Source: Salegentibacter lacus
GTDB lineage: Bacteria; Bacteroidota; Bacteroidia; Flavobacteriales; Flavobacteriaceae
DNA length: 64,000 nt
Reading direction: 5' to 3'
Assembly: GCF_020164555.1 (NCBI RefSeq)
Contig: NZ_JAIQZB010000004.1
Coordinates: forward strand, 160,814 to 224,813
Every line of letters starts with the position of its first letter. Within the stretch, counting starts at the first letter, position 1. Under the pieces are notes generated by a model. That model was given only the letters and a program-made list of their open reading frames with translations, was not told the DNA's origin and searched no databases. This document shows, piece by piece, positions 26,582-36,300 of this stretch. The position numbers were made by a program, and so were the translations under genes.

Positions 26582-29572
26582 ATGAAACAATTTGTATTTA
26601 AATTAATGATGTATACATGCTGTGTACTCTTCAGTGTGACGGGGTTGTCACAAGAAAAGCAGATTTCTGGTACTGTAACTGATGAGAACAACATTCCTTT
26701 ACCAGGTGTTAATGTTGCTATTCAGGGAACCAACACGGGTACACAAACCGATTTTGATGGGGAGTACGCTATAGCGGCCAGTGCTGGTGATGTACTAGTA
26801 TTTAGTTTCATAGGTATGGAAGAAACTCAAATTCAAGTTGGAGCTCAAAGTGTTTACAACGTAGTAATGATGGAAGGTAATTCAGAATTGGATGAAGTAG
26901 TAGTTATTGGATATGGTTCGGAAAGAAAGAGAGATTTGACGGGTGCTGTTTCTTCTATCAGTGCAGAAGATTTTAACCCCGGTGTAGCAATTGCTCCGGA
27001 GCAACTTATGCAAGGAAAGATTGCAGGTGTTAATATCGTACAAAATAGTGGTCAACCTGGAGCAGCTTCCACAGTGCGTATAAGAGGTACAAATTCTGTT
27101 TCTGCAGGTAATGACCCGCTGTATGTAATTGATGGGGTACCGCTCCAATTTGGCAGTTCTAATAATTTCGTTTCTGGCATGCAGGGATCTTCACCATTTT
27201 CTTCTCAACCAACAAATCCTCTTAATACAATAAACCCAGCAGATATAGCATCTATTGACGTTTTAAAAGATGCTTCGGCTACTGCAATTTATGGTTCGCG
27301 AGGGGCAAATGGTGTGATAGTTATAACTACAAAAGATGGTGGCGGAAATGATATTTTCAACTATGATGGATTTGTGGGAGTATCCTCAGTAAGAAAGACA
27401 TTACCTTTTTTGTCGGCTGATGAATATAGAAATTATGCCAATCAAAACGGACTTGAATTTCCAGATGAAGGAGCGAATACAGATTGGCAAGATGAGATTT
27501 TTCGCACTGGTATAAGTCAAAATCATAATCTCTCATTTGGTGGAGGAAGCGGGAATACAAATTATAGAGCTTCGGTGGGATATACTTCACAGGAAGGGAT
27601 TATTTTATCTTCTGGCTTAGAAAAATATACGGCCCGCTTAAATGCTGATCATAGGGCATTGAATGACCGACTAAAAATAGGTTTAAATATAACTTATGGA
27701 GATATATCCGAGGATAATGCACCTGTATCCTCCAATATTAATAATGAGGGAGGTAATTTATTAAAAGACGCCCTAAGATGGGCGCCTACCTTACCGGTAC
27801 GCAACGAAGATGGGTCTTTTTATCAAATTGGAGAATTGAGAATAAACCCCGTCTCTTGGGGTCAGGTAGAAGATATTCGCGAGACAGATTTCTTTCTAGG
27901 AAGTGGTGATATTTCTTATAATTTGACAGATGAACTCACAGCTAGGGTTAACCTTGGTCTTAGCGATGAAAATGTGGAGCGTTATACTCATATGCCCTCG
28001 ACCCATCCATCGGGAGAAACAGACGGAGGAAGAGCATCAATAAATAAAGCAAATAATTATAGTACTCTTTTAGAAACAACCCTGAATTATACAAAGAGCT
28101 TTGACAATAATAGTAATCTTAGTGTGCTGGCAGGATATTCTTTTCAACGGTTTGTCTATGACTATACCTTTACGGAAGCAAATAATTTTGTGTCCAGTGG
28201 TGTAAAATGGAATTTAATTCAATCGGGTAATATTTTAGCTAATAATTCATTCAAAACTGCCAATAGATTAGAATCTCTTTTTGGTAGATTTAATTATAGA
28301 TTAATGGATAGTCGCTATTTATTCACAGTTACATTACGAAGAGATGGGTCTAGTAGATTTGGGGAAAACAACCGGTATGGTGTATTTCCGTCAGGTGCTT
28401 TTGCCTGGAGAATATCTGATGAAGAATTTTTCTCGACTGATTTTTTTAGCAATTTAAAACTGAGAACGGGATATGGTATAACCGGTAACCAAGAAATTCC
28501 AAACGATCTTTACAGACAGCAACTGACCATAGCAGGGTCCGCATCTTATAACCTGGGCGGCGAATCAATTCCAAGTGTATTGCCAAGTAATTACGCAAAC
28601 CCAGACTTAAAATGGGAAGAAACTTCTCAATTAAATGTTGGTTTGGATTTTAGTATGATGGACGAACGTGTTTATGGTTCTATAGATTATTACCAAAAGA
28701 ATACTACTGATCTACTTTTACAATTTTCTACAACTGCTCCATCAGTCGTAAGTACTCAATGGGCAAATGTCGGTGAAGTTGAAAATAAAGGTCTTGAAAT
28801 AGATTTAAATGGAGTATTAGTGGAGAAAGATGATTTTACTTGGAATGCGAACATAAATTGGAGTAGAAATAAAAATGAAGTTCTCTCCCTTTCCAATGAT
28901 CAATTTTCACGAGAGGAGATAAGAACTGCTCCTTTATCAGGAGTAGTAACACCAAAAGATTTTTCTCAAATAATAAGACCGGGTTATCCTTTGGGGACTT
29001 TCTATGGTAGACAATTTACCGGATATAATGAAGAAGGAATGGAGACCTATTTAGACGAGGACGGTGTAGAGGGTGCTGACTTAGTAGTGATTGGAGACGC
29101 TCAGCCGGATTTTGTATATGGTTTCTCAAGTAATGTAAGATGGAGAAATTTTGATGCTTCTGTTACTTTCCGAGGTGTTGTTGGGAATGATATTATGAAT
29201 AATACAGCTGCGGAGTTTTCTTATCCCTTATCCGCACCCGGTGTAAATGTACTTGAAAGTGCAATTGAAAATACAGAGATTAGCAGGAGTCAAACACCAC
29301 AGATCTCTTCAAAATGGATTGAAGATGGCAGTTATTTAAGATTAGATAACCTGAACATAGGTTATACTCTGAAGCCCGGAGATGACTCTGTTCTTAAGCG
29401 AGCTCGTTTTTATATCACAGGTCAGAATCTCTTTGTGATTACTAATTATTCCGGTTTTGATCCTGAGGTTCGAACAAATACAAATGCAGGAGGTACAGCT
29501 CCCATAGGGATTGATTATCTCGCATATCCAAGACCTCGAATATTCCAATTAGGAACAAGTCTATCTTTTTAA
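26582..29572 (+). CDS. susC: SusC/RagA-family TonB-dependent outer-membrane transporter
   Basis: Outer-membrane beta-barrel importing oligosaccharides with SusD. Signal peptide (to VTGLSQEKQ), then a carboxypeptidase-regulatory-like domain (ISGTVTDENNIPLPGVNVAI, FDGEYAI), a TonB box region (DEVVVIGYGSERKRDLTGAV), the plug domain (VRIRGTNSV, PLYVIDGVP, ATAIYGSRGANGVIVIT), and the barrel to the C-terminal aromatic LGTSLSF. The 996-aa length is normal. The susD gene follows after 17 nt. Substrate by context: rhamnogalacturonan oligosaccharides. No N-terminal secretin/STN signalling domain is seen, so it is not an anti-sigma-coupled receptor. Confidence 0.96.
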   Translation: MKQFVFKLMMYTCCVLFSVTGLSQEKQISGTVTDENNIPLPGVNVAIQGTNTGTQTDFDGEYAIAASAGDVLVFSFIGMEETQIQVGAQSVYNVVMMEGNSELDEVVVIGYGSERKRDLTGAVSSISAEDFNPGVAIAPEQLMQGKIAGVNIVQNSGQPGAASTVRIRGTNSVSAGNDPLYVIDGVPLQFGSSNNFVSGMQGSSPFSSQPTNPLNTINPADIASIDVLKDASATAIYGSRGANGVIVITTKDGGGNDIFNYDGFVGVSSVRKTLPFLSADEYRNYANQNGLEFPDEGANTDWQDEIFRTGISQNHNLSFGGGSGNTNYRASVGYTSQEGIILSSGLEKYTARLNADHRALNDRLKIGLNITYGDISEDNAPVSSNINNEGGNLLKDALRWAPTLPVRNEDGSFYQIGELRINPVSWGQVEDIRETDFFLGSGDISYNLTDELTARVNLGLSDENVERYTHMPSTHPSGETDGGRASINKANNYSTLLETTLNYTKSFDNNSNLSVLAGYSFQRFVYDYTFTEANNFVSSGVKWNLIQSGNILANNSFKTANRLESLFGRFNYRLMDSRYLFTVTLRRDGSSRFGENNRYGVFPSGAFAWRISDEEFFSTDFFSNLKLRTGYGITGNQEIPNDLYRQQLTIAGSASYNLGGESIPSVLPSNYANPDLKWEETSQLNVGLDFSMMDERVYGSIDYYQKNTTDLLLQFSTTAPSVVSTQWANVGEVENKGLEIDLNGVLVEKDDFTWNANINWSRNKNEVLSLSNDQFSREEIRTAPLSGVVTPKDFSQIIRPGYPLGTFYGRQFTGYNEEGMETYLDEDGVEGADLVVIGDAQPDFVYGFSSNVRWRNFDASVTFRGVVGNDIMNNTAAEFSYPLSAPGVNVLESAIENTEISRSQTPQISSKWIEDGSYLRLDNLNIGYTLKPGDDSVLKRARFYITGQNLFVITNYSGFDPEVRTNTNAGGTAPIGIDYLAYPRPRIFQLGTSLSF

Positions 29573-29589
29573 AAAATATTGAATAAAAA

Positions 29590-31173
29590 ATGAAAAAAAT
29601 GAAAAAATATATATCTACTTTTTACAAAAAAGCGATTATTGGTGTGATGACACTACTCTTATTTTTACCAGTTGGATGTGGTCTAGATGAGGATGTTTAT
29701 TCAGTTTATACACCGGAAACTTTTTACACTAGTGATGAGGCAGTTTTATCTTCTTTGTCAGGAGTTTATAGGAATTTTGCCCTTATCACAGGTATGGGAA
29801 TTGAATATCGAGTTTTAGAATTGCCTGCTGATCAAGTCATTCTTCATGGAAAAATTCAGGGGTGGTGGCAGAACGCGGAATCTGAGCAGTTAATGGAACA
29901 CGAATGGGATGCTAGCCACGCTTATTTCACTACTACATATAACACCTTTTTTAATACTGTAGGGCAGGCGAATGGATTAATAGCCTCGCTGGAGGCTTCT
30001 CCTATGGAAGATATTGATGGTCCCCTAGCGGAGTTAAAAGCTTTACGAGCTTATGCTTATTTCTTCCTAATGGATTTGTTTGGAAATGTTCCCATATTTT
30101 TAGAATCAAAAGTTGATCCTAATAATTTACCTCAACAAAATTCTAGAAGTGAAGTTTTTGCTTTTGTAGTAGCCGAACTTCAAGAAGCCGCGGAATTATT
30201 GCCATCAGCCACGACCGTGGGAGGAGAATACTATGGCAGATTAACCAAGGAGGCAGTATACTCTTTATTATCAACTGTTTACCTTAATGGAGAGGTTTAT
30301 ACTGGCACACCTTATAACGCTGAGGCTATAGAATATGCTAATAAAGTAATTAATTCCGGGGCCTATAGTTTGTTGCCGAATTATTTTGACAATTTTGCTC
30401 CGAACAATGAAAGAAATAACGAATTTATTTTTGGAGGCGTTTATACGCCCAATGTCCCAGGAGGTATTGGACAGCCATTTGTACAGAAAGTTCTGCCAGG
30501 TATAGGTGGTGGACTATTTGGGTTGCCTTATACACCACAGAATGGTTTTGGCACCCGTCCGTCGATTGAGCAATTGTATCAAGAGGGAGATGACAGAAAG
30601 GATATGTTTCTTTCTCACGGAGAGTTAAAGGATCCTAGAACCGGTGAAACTGTTATGGTTGAACGAATTGTTCCAGACAATAATTCACAGTTATATGATC
30701 CCGAAACTTCTAGTTTAGGTCCTGTTCCTTATGAAATTATTCCTGCCACTGGAATTAGAAATCAACCAATGAATGCCGGAATTAAATGGATTAAGTGGCA
30801 ACTAGATCCTAACACAAATGGAGGAAATGCCGGTAATGACGTAGCATTTATAAGGTATGCAGATGTTATTCTTACTAAAGCAGAAGCACTCGCAAGACAA
30901 GGGGATCTTGATGCTGCCCTTGTGCTGATTAATGATATTAGAAGAAGAAGCGATGCCGCTCCTCTTACCTCTATTACATTAGATGATATTTTGGATGAAA
31001 GAGGAAGAGAACTAGCTTTTGAAATGACGAGAAGAAGAGACTTAATTAGATTTGGGAAATTTACTGATGCATGGGAGTTTAAGGAAGAGTCAGAACCTTT
31101 CCGCACAATTTTTCCAATTCCTAGAACTGCTATTGATGCAAATCCTAATTTAGAGCAAAACCCAGGATACTAG
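29590..31173 (+). CDS. susD: SusD/RagB-family glycan-binding lipoprotein
   Basis: Surface lid of the SusCD transporter. Lipobox-type signal (LLFLPVGC then GLDED). Family blocks: LKALRAYAYFFLMDLFGNVPIF (TPR-like), EAVYSLLSTVYLNGEVY, FIRYADVILTKAEALAR, RGRELAFEMTRRRDLIRFGKF and the end IPRTAIDANPNLEQNPGY. At 527 aa it is full length. A terminator-like hairpin lies 43 nt past the stop, so susCD can be expressed above the downstream lyase genes. Confidence 0.96.
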   Translation: MKKMKKYISTFYKKAIIGVMTLLLFLPVGCGLDEDVYSVYTPETFYTSDEAVLSSLSGVYRNFALITGMGIEYRVLELPADQVILHGKIQGWWQNAESEQLMEHEWDASHAYFTTTYNTFFNTVGQANGLIASLEASPMEDIDGPLAELKALRAYAYFFLMDLFGNVPIFLESKVDPNNLPQQNSRSEVFAFVVAELQEAAELLPSATTVGGEYYGRLTKEAVYSLLSTVYLNGEVYTGTPYNAEAIEYANKVINSGAYSLLPNYFDNFAPNNERNNEFIFGGVYTPNVPGGIGQPFVQKVLPGIGGGLFGLPYTPQNGFGTRPSIEQLYQEGDDRKDMFLSHGELKDPRTGETVMVERIVPDNNSQLYDPETSSLGPVPYEIIPATGIRNQPMNAGIKWIKWQLDPNTNGGNAGNDVAFIRYADVILTKAEALARQGDLDAALVLINDIRRRSDAAPLTSITLDDILDERGRELAFEMTRRRDLIRFGKFTDAWEFKEESEPFRTIFPIPRTAIDANPNLEQNPGY

Positions 31174-31215
31174 AATTTTTTGAATTAGTTTGATATAGTT
31201 TAGATGGATTGTAAG

Positions 31216-31246
31216 AAAGGGTTGTTGTTAATCAACGCCCTTTTTT
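31216..31246 (+). terminator. Rho-independent terminator after susD
   Basis: AAAGGG (31216-31221) pairs with CCCTTT (31238-31243) around an inner GTTG/CAAC pairing, followed by a run of T. It separates susCD from the downstream enzyme genes. Confidence 0.7.
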
Positions 31247-31369
31247 AATTCAAGAGGGTAAATACTTCGAGACTTGCCTCGTTAATATATTTTGTAAAGT
31301 TGAAAAACGTTTTTTAATAAAATGCTCTGTGGGCTAGACCCGTATCTACTATACTTTAAAATAATAATC

Positions 31370-32674
31370 ATGATAACAAAAAATGTAGTTTATAAAATGG
31401 ATAATACATTTGGCTCGATAATAAAAACTTTAGTTTTGGTTATCCTTCTTTTTTCGGGCATTTATCAATGCTTTGCTCAAACTGTAGAGGGAAAGGATTA
31501 TTCTTCCAGGACCAATGTAGATAACACTTTCGATATGGCAGGAGAGGATGTTTTCGGCCAGCGATTTCCTTCAGAGCATCTTATTATCAAAGATGGGGTG
31601 ACAGGGGTTAATATAACTGCTCTTACCACTTCTCGACATAATAACTCTAAAATATATCAGACTCATCCGCAATGGACTCCCGATGGAAAATATATAATTT
31701 TTCGATCGGACCGAGCAGCTAAGGATGGTCGTGGAGAACATGCTTATGCAATTTCAATGGATGATTATGAAATTGTTCAGGTGACAACTGGTGATACAGG
31801 AAGCGATCTTCACCTGGGCTGGAAAAAAAATTTAGCCTATTTATTTCGTGATGAACAGTTAATAGAGCTGAATTTAGAACAGCTGTTGACAGATAGTGAA
31901 CAGCGGATAGTGAAAAAACCGGAAGATTATGAACGGGTTGTAACGACCTTACCAGAAGGGGTTAGAGAATCTGGCGGTATTGGCTTGGATATTAACGAAG
32001 AAAGAATATTTTTTGCTGCCCGTCTAGCAGATAATTTATCTGCTATCTATAGTATTGACCTAATATCAGGAGATCTAAAGAAGCTTAAAGAAGTACCTTT
32101 TAGGGCAAATCATTTACAAGCAAATCCTTGGGTTTCAGGAGAAATTATGTATTGTTGGGAGACCGGAGGCGATGCTCCGCAAAGGATGTGGTATTTATCT
32201 GTGGATGAAAGTGGAAAAGTTAATAACCGGCCGGTTTATGATGAGAAGCCCGATGAATGGGTTACTCACGAAGTATTCGCTGGACCGGATCATATTCTTT
32301 TCAATGTGATGGCACATCTGGAACGTTTGAAAAGTAATGATACCGGAATTTTTTCTTATAATTTGAGGACAGGAGAGGTTCAAAAGTTCGACCAGGCGGA
32401 TCGGGGTGGCTATTGGCATGCGGCTGGCACCAGGGACTTAAAATGGGCGGTTGGTGATACTTTTGATGGTAATCTTTATCGCCTTAATCTGGAAGATGGT
32501 GATGTCACGCTATTAACTGCTGCACACAGACCCAATAGCAAAAGTCCGTTTACAAGGGAAGCACATTCTCACCACTCAATTAGTCCAGACGGTAAGTGGG
32601 TGCTTTTTAATTCAAGTATGTTAACAGGAAGTGATATAATGATGGTTCCTTTATTACCTCCAAATCTTGATTAA
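31370..32674 (+). CDS. Oligogalacturonate lyase-like beta-propeller (PL22 type), paralogue 1
   Basis: Secreted seven-bladed-propeller protein resembling oligogalacturonate lyases, which split short galacturonides by beta-elimination. The ATG at 31370 (or 31397) gives a signal peptide ending YQCFAQ; the upstream ATG at 31322 adds a non-signal leader. Propeller repeats and blocks: RFPSEHLIIKDGVTG, THPQWTPDGKYIIFRSDR, HLQANPWVSGEIMYCWETGGDAPQ, DEWVTHEVFAGPDHILFNVMAH, and AHSHHSISPDGKWVLFN, whose histidines fit the Mn-binding positions in family terms. It shares this whole pattern with the gene at 41676 but differs in many positions. An RG-oligomer substrate is possible. Confidence 0.75.
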   Translation: MITKNVVYKMDNTFGSIIKTLVLVILLFSGIYQCFAQTVEGKDYSSRTNVDNTFDMAGEDVFGQRFPSEHLIIKDGVTGVNITALTTSRHNNSKIYQTHPQWTPDGKYIIFRSDRAAKDGRGEHAYAISMDDYEIVQVTTGDTGSDLHLGWKKNLAYLFRDEQLIELNLEQLLTDSEQRIVKKPEDYERVVTTLPEGVRESGGIGLDINEERIFFAARLADNLSAIYSIDLISGDLKKLKEVPFRANHLQANPWVSGEIMYCWETGGDAPQRMWYLSVDESGKVNNRPVYDEKPDEWVTHEVFAGPDHILFNVMAHLERLKSNDTGIFSYNLRTGEVQKFDQADRGGYWHAAGTRDLKWAVGDTFDGNLYRLNLEDGDVTLLTAAHRPNSKSPFTREAHSHHSISPDGKWVLFNSSMLTGSDIMMVPLLPPNLD

Positions 32675-32766
32675 TTATAGGATTTAAATTGAATTCATTT
32701 GAAAATAAAGTATAAATATGAGAGGTTTTTATTTTCGATAAGAATCTTTGCGCTTAACACTACACT

Positions 32767-35490
32767 ATGATAGGTCTTGATATTTTTATTTTCGTAACGA
32801 ACCGAGTATCTATATTTTTGGGGGCTATTTTTCTTTTTACCGTTAGTCAAATGGCCGCTCAGGATAGGGAGGGAGTAGAATTGTCATGGCTTGGGGACAG
32901 TAGCCCGGAAATTTCTACCGGGGTAAGTTGGGGTGTGCCATTTCCGGAGGGGGAAGTTAAATCTATTAATCAGTTTGAGCTTATAAACAAAGAGGGTGAC
33001 CAATTACCTTTACAATCATGGAATTTAGCATACTGGCCAGATGGCACTTTGAAATGGCTGGGATTTGCCACTGTAGTAGAAACTGGTGATGGTTCAGGGT
33101 TTACTTTGATGTCTACAGATAGAGGTGCTAAAAGTACTACCAAATCAAATTTGATAGTAAAAGAAAATGCAGATTCTATACAAATAGATACAGGGGTACT
33201 GCAATGCAGGATCCCTAAGAGGGGGAGTCAAATTTTTTCTGACTTGCGAATAGGAAACGAGGTGATTAGTTCTGCAGCACAGCTTGTGTGCATCAATCAA
33301 AACGGACCTGAGAAGGAGCTGGGCGAACAGCCAATAAAAGAGGAGTTTAAGGGAGAAATATCTAAAGTTACATTAGAACAAAATGGGCCGGTAAGAGCTG
33401 TAGTAAAGATTGAAGGCCGTCACGTTACAGCGGATGGAAGCAGAAGCTGGTTACCATTTGTAGTAAGGCTTTACTTTTATGCAGATTTGCAATCTGTTAA
33501 GCTAGTACACACGATTATTTATGATGGTCATCAGGATAAGGATTTTATCCGTGGCTTAGGGGTTACTTTTGATTTGCCTATGGATGAAGAGGTCTACAAT
33601 CGTCACATTCGGTTTTCAGGAGAAAAGAGTGGTTTTTGGGATGAGCCCGCACAACCACTTGTAGGTCGGGTGCCTTTTTCGACCACTAAAGAAAATACGT
33701 ATGAGTCGCAACTTAAAGGCCAACGTATTGCCGAACAGAGCGACCTCACAAAGGAACAGGTATTCCTTGTGGAAAACCTTGCATCATGGAATGATTTTAA
33801 GCTCGTTCAGGATAATTCAGAAGGATTTCGAATACAAAAAAGAACCGGAAGTGAAGTTGCTTGGATTGATGCAGGAGTAAGTAATCGATCTGAGGGAATG
33901 GCTTTTGCAGGAGATGTTAGTGGGGGACTTGCAGTTACCATTCGTGATTTCTGGCAGTCGTACCCGGCCTCTCTTGAAGTGCGTAATATGAGGAAAGATA
34001 CGGCACAAATAAAAGCTTGGCTTTGGTCTCCAGATGGTCCAGCAATGGATATGAGACATTACGATACAATTCCCTGGGGACATACTTTAAAGGCTAGTTA
34101 TGAAGATGTTCAGCCGGGGTTTAGCACGCCTGAAGGAGTTGCTAGAACCAGTGAAATTCTCTTGTTTGCCACTTCGGGAGTGCCGTCTCTTGATAAACTT
34201 AATGAGATTACTAGTTTAGGAAATACCCCACCATTACTTATCGCTTCACCGGAATATATTCATAAAATCCCGGTATTTGGGATCTGGAGTTTACCTGATC
34301 GTTCTACAGTTGGAAAAGCCTGGGTGGAGGACCAATTGGAGAGTGCTTTTGAATATTATCAAAAGGAGGTTTACCAACGCGATTGGTACGGCTTCTGGGA
34401 TTATGGGGATGTTATGCATGCTTATGACGAAGACAGGCGGGAATGGAAATATGATGTTGGCGGCTACGCCTGGGATAATACTGAGCTTATGCCACATATG
34501 TGGCTTTGGTATTATTATTTGCGAACAGGAAAAGAAGATGTTTTTAGAATGGCAGAAGCTATGACAAGACATACCTCGGAGGTGGATGTACATCATATTG
34601 GTAAATTTGCAGGTCTGGGCTCCCGGCATAATGTGCGGCATTGGGGAGACGGTTCCAAGGAAGTGCGGGTATCACAAGCTGCACCCGGAAGGTTCTATTA
34701 CTATCTTACAACAGACGAACGCATTGGAGATCTTATGAGGGAATCTGTAGAGGCATCAAATAAAGCCATAGGAGACCTTGATCCACTACGTCTTATATTA
34801 GATAAAAGCGAATATCCTACCCATGCCAGAGTGGGACCAGATTGGTTTGCTCTTGTTGGCAATTGGATGACAGAGTGGGAGCGAACGGGAGATCCTAAAT
34901 ACAGGGACAAAATTTTAACTGGAGTCGAAAGCTTTTCAGAGATGCCGTATGGGTTTTTTTCCGGTAAAGCAGGTGCCTTTGGCTATGACCCGGAAAGTGC
35001 AAAAATGTACCAGTTGCAAACGGATCATATTGGTTCTTCACACTTATCTGTTTTGATGGGAGGACCAGAGATCGCATACGAGCTGACACAACTTCTGGAC
35101 AGCCAGCAATGGGATAGGTTATGGTTACAATTTGCAAAAATTTATGGTGCTTCTTCAGAAATTGTTGAAGAGGAATTTGGAGTGCGAACCAGCCTGGGAA
35201 ACCCGGGGCCTTGGTATGCCCGGCTTCCGGCTTATTATGCAAAAGTGAAGGGGGATAAACACTATGCAGCAAGGGCTTGGGAAGATTTCTTAGGCCGTAG
35301 CGAATATAATATTCTTACCAATTTTAAAATGGAAAAATATGAGGGTAATGAAACCCTGGAACCTGTTTATGAAGTTCCGGGGGTTTCTACAAACAACACG
35401 GCGCAATGGAGTTTAAATGCTATTCAATTACTGGAATTAATAGGAGACGATCTACCAGAAAGTCATCCCCGATTTAAGGATAATAATTAA
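32767..35490 (+). CDS. Exo-rhamnogalacturonan lyase family protein (PL26 / YetA-like)
   Basis: 907 aa, signal peptide ending QMAAQ. The N-terminal part (ELSWLGDSSPEISTGVSWG, then VPFPEGEV) matches the RIFT-barrel opening of PcRGLX/YetA-type proteins; the centre is an (alpha/alpha)-barrel-like region (YQRDWYGFWDYGDVMHAYD, YAWDNTELMPHMWLWYYYL, HIGKFAGLGSRHNVRHWGDG) and the C-terminus an all-beta region. PL26 members release unsaturated galacturonosyl-rhamnose from RG-I ends. The next gene begins 1 nt after its stop. The enzyme assignment rests on overall pattern and context; activity of the bacterial branch is inferred. Confidence 0.8.
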   Translation: MIGLDIFIFVTNRVSIFLGAIFLFTVSQMAAQDREGVELSWLGDSSPEISTGVSWGVPFPEGEVKSINQFELINKEGDQLPLQSWNLAYWPDGTLKWLGFATVVETGDGSGFTLMSTDRGAKSTTKSNLIVKENADSIQIDTGVLQCRIPKRGSQIFSDLRIGNEVISSAAQLVCINQNGPEKELGEQPIKEEFKGEISKVTLEQNGPVRAVVKIEGRHVTADGSRSWLPFVVRLYFYADLQSVKLVHTIIYDGHQDKDFIRGLGVTFDLPMDEEVYNRHIRFSGEKSGFWDEPAQPLVGRVPFSTTKENTYESQLKGQRIAEQSDLTKEQVFLVENLASWNDFKLVQDNSEGFRIQKRTGSEVAWIDAGVSNRSEGMAFAGDVSGGLAVTIRDFWQSYPASLEVRNMRKDTAQIKAWLWSPDGPAMDMRHYDTIPWGHTLKASYEDVQPGFSTPEGVARTSEILLFATSGVPSLDKLNEITSLGNTPPLLIASPEYIHKIPVFGIWSLPDRSTVGKAWVEDQLESAFEYYQKEVYQRDWYGFWDYGDVMHAYDEDRREWKYDVGGYAWDNTELMPHMWLWYYYLRTGKEDVFRMAEAMTRHTSEVDVHHIGKFAGLGSRHNVRHWGDGSKEVRVSQAAPGRFYYYLTTDERIGDLMRESVEASNKAIGDLDPLRLILDKSEYPTHARVGPDWFALVGNWMTEWERTGDPKYRDKILTGVESFSEMPYGFFSGKAGAFGYDPESAKMYQLQTDHIGSSHLSVLMGGPEIAYELTQLLDSQQWDRLWLQFAKIYGASSEIVEEEFGVRTSLGNPGPWYARLPAYYAKVKGDKHYAARAWEDFLGRSEYNILTNFKMEKYEGNETLEPVYEVPGVSTNNTAQWSLNAIQLLELIGDDLPESHPRFKDNN

Positions 35491-35491
35491 T

Positions 35492-36226
35492 ATGACGCTT
35501 CGAAATTTTTTAATTGAACATACACTTAGAAGAATATTGAAAAGGTGTGCATTGCTGTTTTTTTTACTGTTTTCAACCCTCATTTTCATAGGTTGTGGCA
35601 GGGGCGATTATAAAAGGGATGAGCTTATTTTTGAGGATGATTTTGAAGATACTCTCTCCAACTGGATTATAGAAACAGAGATTTCAGAGGATGCTAAAGC
35701 CACTATTACAGATGGGAAACTGGTTATTGATGTAGACAGGGGAGCTACTGTATGGCTGGATAAAAAATTATCTGGAAATATTAGTATCGAATATCACCGC
35801 AGGGTGGTGATGGAAAATGGTAAAAATGATAGACTTTCAGATCTTAACCAGTTTTGGATGGCTGGTGATCCAGGGAATGAGGATCTTTTTACCCGCAGGG
35901 GCGTTTTTGAAGAGTATGATTCCTTGGAATTGTACTATTTCGGAATAGGAGGAAACAGAAATACTACTACGCGCTTCCGGAAATATACAGGAACCGGAAA
36001 GAAGGATCTTATACATGATTTTCAGAAAGAGAAATATATGCTGGAACCAAATAAAACCTATCGGGTTAAGACCATAATTTATAATGGTGTTACAAAGGTA
36101 TTTCTGGACGGCAAGGAATTGTTTTCTTATGAAGATAGCGATCCATATAAAGAAGGTTATTTCGGAATTAGAACAACTGAATCAAGACACGAAATAGACA
36201 ACGTAAAAATCTATAGTTTAAAGTAA
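35492..36226 (+). CDS. DUF6250-type lipoprotein (concanavalin-like fold)
   Basis: 244 aa with a long charged N-terminus, a hydrophobic segment and lipobox FIGC. The rest is a beta-sandwich-like domain: IFEDDFEDTLSNWIIE, GATVWLDKKLSGNISIEYHRRV, LELYYFGIGGNRNTTTRFRKY, KVFLDGKELFSYEDSDPY, GYFGIRTTES. This pattern is that of the DUF6250 proteins often found in pectin loci. No catalytic acids can be named; it may bind or cleave RG fragments. It is tightly coupled (1 nt) to the PL26 gene. Confidence 0.7.
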   Translation: MTLRNFLIEHTLRRILKRCALLFFLLFSTLIFIGCGRGDYKRDELIFEDDFEDTLSNWIIETEISEDAKATITDGKLVIDVDRGATVWLDKKLSGNISIEYHRRVVMENGKNDRLSDLNQFWMAGDPGNEDLFTRRGVFEEYDSLELYYFGIGGNRNTTTRFRKYTGTGKKDLIHDFQKEKYMLEPNKTYRVKTIIYNGVTKVFLDGKELFSYEDSDPYKEGYFGIRTTESRHEIDNVKIYSLK

Positions 36227-36300
36227 TAGGTAATTTTTAATAAAAGGGAATTAATATTATCAATTTCAGTATAAATAAGTATTGATTCAAAATTAAAATT